Made by a program: the position numbers and the translations under genes. Below the pieces are notes generated by a model. That model searched no databases, was not told the origin of the DNA, and was given only the letters and a program-made list of their open reading frames with translations. 64,000 bases of DNA from Lutacidiplasma sp049802875 (GTDB taxonomy: Archaea > Thermoplasmatota > Thermoplasmata > Lutacidiplasmatales > UBA184), in the NCBI GenBank assembly GCA_049802875.1, contig JBARNH010000036.1, positions 1-64,000 on the forward strand. The letters are read 5' to 3'. This document shows, piece after piece, positions 58,222-64,000 of this stretch. Every line of letters starts with the position of its first letter. Positions within the stretch are counted from its first letter, which is position 1.

Positions 58222-58404
58222 GGGTCGCCCACGGTGAGTTCTCTCCGGGCCTAATCAACGTTCTTCCTCCGCCTCGTTCCGGCGTCAGTTCTGGGACACA
58301 TCGAGCGCCTTCCCCGTTCCCCGAGTTCGGGACTCCCCCTTGTCCTCGGAGAGGGAGGCAAGACACAGCTCAGGACGCCTCGGTCCGAGCTGCGCCCGGG
58401 GGGC

Positions 58405-59490
58405 TCAGGTCAGCGGAAGAGACACGGCGTTCCCATAAATCGCCAGCAGATCGCTCTGGTAGACCACGAAATACAGCTCGGTCGTGGAGTTCGCCCACGA
58501 CAGATTGGGAATCACGATGGTCATCGAACCCCGGTAGGAACTCCCGCCCGGAACGAAGAAGCTCTGCAGTGCCACCGGCTGGAACGGACCCGTCAACGCC
58601 CCGGACTGGAGCATGGTCGCAAGGGAGACCGACAACTCGGTGTCGTCATACTCCATCGGGACCGAAAAGTAGTCGATCGTCCCGTTACCCAGCGGCAGCC
58701 GCGCGGCGTTGGTGTAGTTGCCGTACGTTTCGCCGAGCACCTCGCCGCCCTCGGCTTGGACGAGCCGCGTGTACATCCCGTGCGCAGGGATTCCAAATCC
58801 GTAGTTGAAATTATACGCCCGTGAGGACGGGGTCTCGTTGACGTACAACAGGGCCGATGAACCGAACAGCGAGGCGTTGACAAACTGGGCGACGCCCGGC
58901 CACCCGGGATTCGAGGGATTCGGGTTCGACAACGGTGTGTTTGGCTGACCCGAGTAGTAGCCAATCGTGTCAGCGAACCACACGAGGGTCCCGCCCGCGC
59001 GGATCCACGGAGCGAGAAGGTCGGTGGTCAGGTTGTACACCGTGTCCGGGATCACCCCCGTGGGCATGAACAGGATTGAACGGGCGTCCGCTGGCTCAGT
59101 CAGGAAGCCGCGGAGCTGATTCGCGTCCAGGGTCACGATAGCCGGGGAGAGTCCCCTTGCGGTGAGCACCGCGTCGACATGGTACGACAGACCGAACGAC
59201 CACACGGGATAGGACCAGCTGGAGGGGTAGCTCGCATCGTAGTAGAAGTAGAGGTCGGCGGGCGGTGCTCCCCCGGCGGCGACCGTGGCCGTCGCGTTCA
59301 CATTGGCGGGGAAGGTGGAGGTCACCCGATACGACGCCTCGTAGGTGCCGTTGGAGTTTTTGCTGAGGTCCACTGAGGCCGAGATACGTGCCTCCGCGGG
59401 CGGAGCGTAGATCAACACCTCGGCCACCACGATCGCGGCGATGAAGACGACGAGCACCACACGAAAGAACTGAACCAACGGTCGAGTCAT
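58405..59490 (-). CDS. Membrane-anchored extracytoplasmic protein, cassette copy 2
   Basis: This 361-residue protein has an N-terminal TM segment (about residues 8-27) followed by YAPP. The extracytoplasmic domain has LYFYYDASYPSSW, ARGLSPAIVTLDANQLRGFL and GVIPDTVYNLTTDLLAPWI, then GGTLVWFADTIGYYS. By eye it aligns along its length with 34980-36152, including the YFYYDA, DANQL and GYYS blocks. ATG 59490 overlaps the stop of the GT-C-like gene (ATGA). It is rich in NxT sites. The upstream frame to 59610 is excluded. Confidence 0.8.
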   Translation of the reverse strand: MTRPLVQFFRVVLVVFIAAIVVAEVLIYAPPAEARISASVDLSKNSNGTYEASYRVTSTFPANVNATATVAAGGAPPADLYFYYDASYPSSWSYPVWSFGLSYHVDAVLTARGLSPAIVTLDANQLRGFLTEPADARSILFMPTGVIPDTVYNLTTDLLAPWIRAGGTLVWFADTIGYYSGQPNTPLSNPNPSNPGWPGVAQFVNASLFGSSALLYVNETPSSRAYNFNYGFGIPAHGMYTRLVQAEGGEVLGETYGNYTNAARLPLGNGTIDYFSVPMEYDDTELSVSLATMLQSGALTGPFQPVALQSFFVPGGSSYRGSMTIVIPNLSWANSTTELYFVVYQSDLLAIYGNAVSLPLT

Positions 59491-60950
59491 ACCGGAACTC
59501 CCCTCAGCCGAAGGCCCGAGAGCCGGACCCCGACCCACGCACTGACGACGAGGATGACCGCAACTGGAATCACAAAGAAGGGTCGCAGGAGGGGGGACCA
59601 AACGGCCCAAGTGAAAAGGCTATTCCGCACCACGCCGAGTCCCAACAGATGGGTGTTGAACGCCAAGGGCTCAAAGAAGAAGAGGGGGCTGGTCACACCG
59701 AACAGGTAGTACAGCGTCGCCCCGGCGGTCAAGGTGACGTAGGAAAGTCCGGACCAAAGCGTGTACCGGACATAGACCGCCAGGGCGAGCACGACCCATG
59801 GCAGAACCCAGAGCAGGTACTGTGATTGGACGAACGGCACGAGTAGATACGCCGCACAGAGCGAGAGAAGGAGTGTGCCGTCCCAGTACGCCAGAAAACC
59901 GGGACCCGAGATGCGGGGAGCCCGAGCCGTCCGGATCGCGATGAAGATAAGCGCCAGGGCTGCCACCACGACCATCGCCACTACGACGAGCGTCGCATTC
60001 GCGCCGAGCGTGACGGCCACTCCGTTCAGACTACCGATCGAGAGCACCGACCACTGATTGAAGCCGCCGAAGGGCTCGTTTCCACGACTGGTGCCGACGA
60101 AGAAGAACGTCAACCAGTTCGTGAGGCTGCCCGGCGGCCAGAACACGAGTGCCATCATTCCCCCGAGACCGAGGGCGAACAGTCCCAGCGGTTTGGCGAG
60201 GGTTCCGCCGGACGACCGAGAAGTGTCCCAGGTCAGCAGGAGGAAGACCGGTACAAGGACCAGTGTGAACACCCCAATGACCGCGCCGAGGCCCAAGGAA
60301 ATGCCGGAGAAGAGGAAATCCCGCTTGGTCGCGAGGTAGTACGCGAGGAGGGCGAGGAACGCGGTGATCCCGTCGAACGTCCCGTGGATCGCGGAGACGG
60401 TGATGACCAGCGGATTGAGCATCCAGAGCGCGATCCCGGCCGTGGCCGCCCGCGGGTCCGGAATCCGCTCGCGAATCATCACGTAGAGCAGGACACCCAG
60501 GAGGACATCAAAAACGAAATAGATCGACTTCAGCACGAGGTCGAAGGCGACGGTCGGATAGAACGTTGGTTCGTACGAGGCAAAGGGGAGAACGACAAGG
60601 CTGTTCAAACCGGGCGGGACGGTTAGAATGTTCGCCGGAGCCGAGAACAGGGAGAATGCTCTCCCCAAGAGCCCAAGAAGGTAGAGCCATCCGGGCGGAT
60701 AGTTGGTGAGATACGCGTACGGCCCCTGGCCGTACGCCATGCTGAGCGCGGAGGCCGCGAACCCGGCAGTATCCCCCTCGGCGGAATAAACCGCGACGGC
60801 GTATCGGATGAAAAGTCCAATCACAATAATCCAAACCGCCGTTTGGTGATCCCGAACCACGGACGCCGCGCGGGCGATTCCAGCGCCAACCCTCGCCCTT
60901 ATGGCCGACCCGAGCGCAATTCTCGGGGGGCTCGGAACTCCGGAGCTCAT
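59487..60950 (-). CDS. GT-C-like polytopic mannosyltransferase-type protein, cassette copy 2
   Basis: This 487-residue protein has 10-12 TM segments. The first outer loop has SAEGDTAGFAASALSMAYGQ and GPYAYLTNYPPGWLYLLG, later NPLVITVSAIHGTFDGITAF, and QSQYLLWVLPWVVLALAVY. Each of these blocks has a partner in 36149-37576 (MVYGQGPYSH, NPLVILLSSVHGSYD, QPQYMIWCLP). The Asp in loop 1 is the likely catalytic type residue of GT-C enzymes. It starts at ATG 60950 and is coupled to the exported-protein gene. Confidence 0.85.
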   Translation of the reverse strand: MSSGVPSPPRIALGSAIRARVGAGIARAASVVRDHQTAVWIIVIGLFIRYAVAVYSAEGDTAGFAASALSMAYGQGPYAYLTNYPPGWLYLLGLLGRAFSLFSAPANILTVPPGLNSLVVLPFASYEPTFYPTVAFDLVLKSIYFVFDVLLGVLLYVMIRERIPDPRAATAGIALWMLNPLVITVSAIHGTFDGITAFLALLAYYLATKRDFLFSGISLGLGAVIGVFTLVLVPVFLLLTWDTSRSSGGTLAKPLGLFALGLGGMMALVFWPPGSLTNWLTFFFVGTSRGNEPFGGFNQWSVLSIGSLNGVAVTLGANATLVVVAMVVVAALALIFIAIRTARAPRISGPGFLAYWDGTLLLSLCAAYLLVPFVQSQYLLWVLPWVVLALAVYVRYTLWSGLSYVTLTAGATLYYLFGVTSPLFFFEPLAFNTHLLGLGVVRNSLFTWAVWSPLLRPFFVIPVAVILVVSAWVGVRLSGLRLRGVPV

Positions 60951-61408
60951 CCTGGTCCTGCTGGAGAGCGCGGCGAGAACCCTCGCAACTCTTCGCTCAT
61001 CTCCCTCCGTGAAAATGCTCGGCGCGGGACTTGCCGACGAGAGAGCGGGAGCATAAGGTGGCCGGTGGGACTCAGCGCACGCGGTCAGCGGAGGGACCCA
61101 CGAAGCTTCGAGTCTCCGCTATGCGGAGTACATCGGTGGAGGACCTCGCGCCGCGCCCGCACAACGTGCGGCAGCGGAGTCGTTTTTCACTACACACCAA
61201 AGCGATGTGAACTCCATGCAGCAGCGGTCCGCTGCCCGGACTACCGACCAAGATGTGACCGGGGAAGCCTCCGTGCAGAACTGAAGGCGTTGATTCTGTC
61301 GACCGCAAGGAACGGCTTGTGCGGCCCCGTAGGTACCGGAAAGCGGCCTCGCCGCGAAACACGCATAAACGAGGAGAACTTACGCCGACCCGACGGAGCA
61401 AGTGACCC
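60951..61408. other. Divergent intergenic region, no gene supported
   Basis: This 458-bp gap contains a short hairpin CTCCGC-TAT-GCGGAG (61116-61130) and a plus-strand TATA-like GCATAAAC (61361-61368). The TATA predicts a start near 61390, about 18 nt before GTG 61409. Short frames here look like chance. Confidence 0.4.
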
Positions 61409-62746
61409 GTGCAGATCGATTTTGAAACACGAAGAGAACTTCGATCTGTGACGGTGGTGCTGACCGCGGCTATTCTGTTGACCCTCGTCCTTTCGATGGT
61501 GCCGACCACTGCCGCCAGTCCCTCGGTGGTTGCCAGCGAATTGCCCATGTCCTCGGCGCTGGCAGTGGGGCCGGTGTCAGCGGCGCCTACGACGGGACTC
61601 CAGACCGAAATTGATCTCGCCCCTCCCGGGGCGACGGTCGTCATTCCCGCCGGAACGTACGTCGGCCAACTCCGTATCGACAAGGATGTTGAACTCGTGG
61701 GCGCTGGGGAGGGGAAGACCATTCTGCAGTCTCCGGCCACCATGAACCCGGACTTCCTCGGAAATGTCTTCGTGGTGGAGGTCGGGGAGCACTCCACCGT
61801 CCAAATCTCGGAACTCACCGTGAGGGTGACCGAAGAGTGCATGCTCGCGAACGGTATCGGCGTCGCCACAGGGGGCGGGATCGGTGTTCACGGGGATGCC
61901 ACGATCAAGATATGGGACGTGGGTGTCGTGGCCTTCGGCCCCGCTCCGGACCTCGACCAGACGTGCATGACGGATGGAACCGCCGGGATGCTTTCGTTCG
62001 GACGCGCCGTCAGCATCGGACTCGACGATCCTGCGGGCATCGGGACTCCGTTCGAGGTCGAGGGTCATGGCTGGGTCGAGCATGTCACGGTCCAGGGCTT
62101 CGACATCTTCTCCATCTCGGTGGGTGGGGTGCGCGGACCCAGTGGGAGCACCGCCACGATCATCGACAACGTGGTGCGAGTAGGGCCCGGTCCCTATACC
62201 GCGGCCTACGGGATCGTCGCCTATGGGGTATCGGTCATCTCGGACAATCTCGTGGTCGGCCAGGCAGGGTCCGATGGGGGAATCGCCGTCGTCTTCACGT
62301 CGGCGATTGTGACGAACAACGTCATCAAGAACTTCATCTGCACCAGCGCACCCTTCCCGATCACCCCCCCGTGTGGGGTCGACCCATTCTTTGACGACCA
62401 GGACCTGGGGATCTTCCTCGCGAGCATCACTCCGGGGACCGCGGTGACGCACAACACGATCCGCGACGTCGACGCGGGGATCCTCGTCGACGGGCCGGGA
62501 GCTCCCGCGCTCATCCAGCACAACACCATCACGAACAGTACGTACTACGGGCTCGACCTGATCAACGCGAACCAGACCTTCCGCGACAACGACGTAGGGG
62601 GCGGGCTGTACGCGATCGCGGTCGGCGCCGAGAACGACAACACCACGGCCATTCTCGCGCACGACTCCCTGCACGGTTATTCGGAGGCGCTGGCCCTCCT
62701 GGAAGCGAACTCCCCGTGGGTCGCCAAAGCCCTCGTAAGACCCTAG
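61409..62746 (+). CDS. Secreted right-handed beta-helix (NosD/pectate-lyase-like) protein
   Basis: This 445-residue protein starts at GTG with an N-terminal signal/TM (VVLTAAILLTLVLSMVP, about residues 16-32). Next comes LQTEIDLAPPGATVVIPAGT, the classic entry to right-handed beta-helix carbohydrate-binding/NosD proteins. Short repeats with VTNNVIKNF, VTHNTIRDVDAGILV, IQHNTITNSTYYGLDL and FRDNDVGGGLYAI stack as rungs. No C-terminal anchor is seen. It may bind or cut polysaccharide at the cell surface. Confidence 0.83.
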   Translation: MQIDFETRRELRSVTVVLTAAILLTLVLSMVPTTAASPSVVASELPMSSALAVGPVSAAPTTGLQTEIDLAPPGATVVIPAGTYVGQLRIDKDVELVGAGEGKTILQSPATMNPDFLGNVFVVEVGEHSTVQISELTVRVTEECMLANGIGVATGGGIGVHGDATIKIWDVGVVAFGPAPDLDQTCMTDGTAGMLSFGRAVSIGLDDPAGIGTPFEVEGHGWVEHVTVQGFDIFSISVGGVRGPSGSTATIIDNVVRVGPGPYTAAYGIVAYGVSVISDNLVVGQAGSDGGIAVVFTSAIVTNNVIKNFICTSAPFPITPPCGVDPFFDDQDLGIFLASITPGTAVTHNTIRDVDAGILVDGPGAPALIQHNTITNSTYYGLDLINANQTFRDNDVGGGLYAIAVGAENDNTTAILAHDSLHGYSEALALLEANSPWVAKALVRP

Positions 62747-62954
62747 TCGCTCGGTAGTGGGCCGCGGAGCCGCGGGGACCGCCGTCGATCGAGACCGGTC
62801 AGCGCTGAGAGGGTTTGGTAACACAACTGTAGCCTGTTGGAGGCCGCTGCCGCGGAGCGCTGGGCGTCTCTCCGTGGCCGGCCTTCGCTCGAATTCGCCG
62901 TCGCTCTATCGGGGGTCGAACGAATCGGGTGAATCGCCGCGCACTCTCGGCGAA

Positions 62955-63122
62955 ATGCTACGTACAATTGTTGCAATCTGTACTAGGGAAGGGATCGCTC
63001 TTCGCGATGACATGCCCTTTCCGGAAGGACTGCCTCGGGGGGGGGTGGCGTGCCGATGTGAGCATTGCCCGTCAGTGAAGCAGCGCTCGCTCAGTTCCAC
63101 GTCGAGGGGGTGGTGTCTGTAA
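62955..63122 (+). CDS. Possible small Cys-containing protein
   Basis: This 55-residue frame from ATG 62955 reads MLRTIVAICTREGIALRDDM, then VACRCEHCPSVK. It has a compact CxCxxC group that could bind metal. It ends just before the AT-rich island. No TATA box or ribosome site is evident, so it is only a candidate. Confidence 0.25.
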   Translation: MLRTIVAICTREGIALRDDMPFPEGLPRGGVACRCEHCPSVKQRSLSSTSRGWCL

Positions 63123-63131
63123 GTTTAAAAT
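63122..63131 (+). promoter_or_regulatory. Strong AT-rich TATA-like element
   Basis: AGTTTAAAAT lies within about 35 bases that are unusually AT-rich for this genome. It predicts transcription from about 63153. Just downstream are ATG 63157 and GTG 63161; the GTG frame encodes 49 residues with LSRTEVKVILSLEADHREVI before TAA 63310. Confidence 0.45.
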
Positions 63132-63160
63132 GATACGGAAATAGTAACATTGCTGTATGT

Positions 63161-63310
63161 GTGACATGTTGGACGGGCGTGGACGCCCGGTCTCTCTCCC
63201 GAACGGAAGTGAAGGTCATCCTATCGCTCGAGGCCGATCATCGGGAAGTCATCTCGCTCGCAGGGTCGAGTCCGGCTCAAGAGTGCACGAATCGCCACCC
63301 CGCGGGTTAA
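63161..63310 (+). CDS. Possible small protein or truncated regulator
   Basis: This is a 49-residue frame from GTG, about 8 nt after the predicted start of a strong TATA-like promoter. LSRTEVKVILSLEADHREVI reads like the first helix pair of a winged-helix regulator, then it stops. It may be a fragment, a micro-protein or chance. An ATG at 63157 opens a different frame without protein-like features. Confidence 0.25.
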   Translation: MTCWTGVDARSLSRTEVKVILSLEADHREVISLAGSSPAQECTNRHPAG

Positions 63311-63391
63311 GTACATCCTCTTCGTTCCCCCCAATCGGCGGTCCCATTGGCAACTCCGACCAATCCATCCGCGGCCTCGTACCCTGCGCCG

Positions 63392-64000
63392 ATGAATCCG
63401 CCTCCACCGTCCGTTCCTCCGCCGACGCCTCCCCCGCCCCGAAAGGGAATGTCCAGCGGCTTGAAAGTGGCCATCATCGCGGTCGTGGTGGTCATCATCG
63501 TGGTCATCGGGCTGGGCTTCTCGGGGCTGATCCCTGGGTTCAAGCTGGGCGGGTCGAGCTCGACCAGCCCGAGCGCCGCGCAGTACGTGGTCACCTTCTC
63601 CGAGACCGGACTGCCGTCGGGCACCTCTTGGTCCATCACGTTCGCGGGCTCTACGGAGTCTGCGGCGACGTCCACGATCACGTTCTCGGAGAAGAACGGT
63701 ACGTATTCTTTCACGGTCGGAGCCGTGACCGGGTTCGCGGCCACCCCAACCTCCGGTAGCCTCACCGTCAATGGGGCGGCGTTGAACCAAGGAATCACGT
63801 TCGCCAGCGGCTACAGCGTCACCTTCACCGAGTCGGGGCTGCCGTCCGGAACCATGTGGTCGGTCACCCTCAGCGGCTCGACTCTCTCATCGACCTCGGA
63901 GTCCATCGCCTTCACCGAAGCGAACGGCATGTATTCCTACACGATCCCGTCTGCCACGGGGTACACGGCCAGTCCCGCGTCGGGAACCGTGACGGTGAGC
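63392..64000 (+). CDS. Membrane-anchored repeat surface protein (cut by the window end)
   Basis: The frame stays open for 203 codons to the end of the window. The N-terminus is Pro-rich (MNPPPPSVPPPTPPPP), then KGMSSGLK and a TM helix (about residues 25-45). Extracytoplasmic repeats of about 70 residues follow, with FSETGLPSGTSWSITFAGS and FTESGLPSGTMWSVTLSGS. The same repeat occurs in the NHL-repeat protein at 51467-53443. An in-frame TTG at 63347, 38 bp after TATA-like GGGTTAAGT, is an alternative start. It is a surface protein of unknown role, incomplete at the 3' side. Confidence 0.82.
   Translation, partial: MNPPPPSVPPPTPPPPRKGMSSGLKVAIIAVVVVIIVVIGLGFSGLIPGFKLGGSSSTSPSAAQYVVTFSETGLPSGTSWSITFAGSTESAATSTITFSEKNGTYSFTVGAVTGFAATPTSGSLTVNGAALNQGITFASGYSVTFTESGLPSGTMWSVTLSGSTLSSTSESIAFTEANGMYSYTIPSATGYTASPASGTVTVS

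Larger units (their letters stand above)
62747..63391. other. Long intergenic region with an AT-rich promoter-like island
   Basis: This 645-bp region has two weakly supported small ORFs (62955-63122 and 63161-63310) and an AT-rich island with TTTAAAAT (63124-63131). It also has a TATA-like GGGTTAAGT (63304-63312) ahead of the last surface-protein gene. The rest shows nothing clear. Confidence 0.4.

Noticed and set aside
61072..61869. 265-residue minus-strand frame upstream of and across the beta-helix gene
   Set aside because: It is Ser/Thr/Arg-rich, antisense to a gene with clear signal peptide and beta-helix rungs, and has no promoter.
1..64000. CRISPR arrays, insertion sequences, integrases or rRNA genes
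   Set aside because: No regularly spaced repeats, transposase-like frames, terminal inverted repeats or rRNA motifs were seen. The repeats present are protein-domain repeats inside surface genes.

Overview
The window comes from a high-GC archaeon, most likely an uncultured member of the Thermoplasmatota. The evidence is a two-repeat TATA-binding protein gene, a tRNA without an encoded CCA end, TATA boxes about 25 bp upstream of start codons (many genes look leaderless, several with GTG or TTG starts), and a Thermoplasma-type 2-oxoacid dehydrogenase operon. Large signal-peptide/repeat/TM-anchor surface proteins fit the same picture. The phylum is inferred from these traits, not from a marker-gene tree.

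Region 1 (1-16.6 kb) is metabolism. It holds tRNA-Ile(GAU), a short pyruvate-kinase-like protein, a small winged-helix-like protein and an NAD(P)-binding protein coupled to a DUF1059 protein. These are followed by adenylylsulfate reductase aprBA. Next come an ABC-2 exporter operon (minus strand) and, divergent from it, a complete 2-oxoacid dehydrogenase operon: E1alpha, E1beta, E2, a second E1alpha, E3, lipB and an SDR. An orphan HSDR_N-like protein follows.

Region 2 (16.6-21.7 kb) holds small regulators and housekeeping genes: ArsR with an AHSA1-like protein, a VOC protein, a VIT-family transporter, a DHA2-type MFS exporter and a Nudix hydrolase.

Region 3 (21.8-42.4 kb) is a cell-surface glycan island: a GHMP sugar kinase, two sugar-1-phosphate nucleotidyltransferases, RmlC, RmlD-like and epimerase SDRs, GDP-mannose 4,6-dehydratase, three GT2 glycosyltransferases, two polytopic GT-C-like proteins and an FkbM methyltransferase. 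A 1002-residue anchored surface protein with nine Cys-paired TIG-like repeats lies inside it.

Region 4 (42.7-57.3 kb) is mixed. It includes a PH-like protein, a PD-(D/E)XK nuclease-like orphan, GYD and HxlR proteins, a 1664-residue anchored protein of 14 Ig-like domains, an NHL-repeat surface protein, a cystathionine gamma-synthase/lyase family enzyme, TBP with an unusual C-terminal tail and a triple TATA promoter, and a methyltransferase.

Region 5 (57.3-64 kb) holds a second copy of the GT-C plus exported-protein cassette seen at 35-37.6 kb, here with a cytosolic protein that may share the same fold. A secreted beta-helix protein and a surface protein cut by the window end follow.

The best candidate for an undescribed system is this duplicated pair: a GT-C-like polytopic protein translationally coupled to a membrane-anchored extracytoplasmic protein. 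It sits among nucleotide-sugar, glycosyltransferase and giant surface-protein genes.
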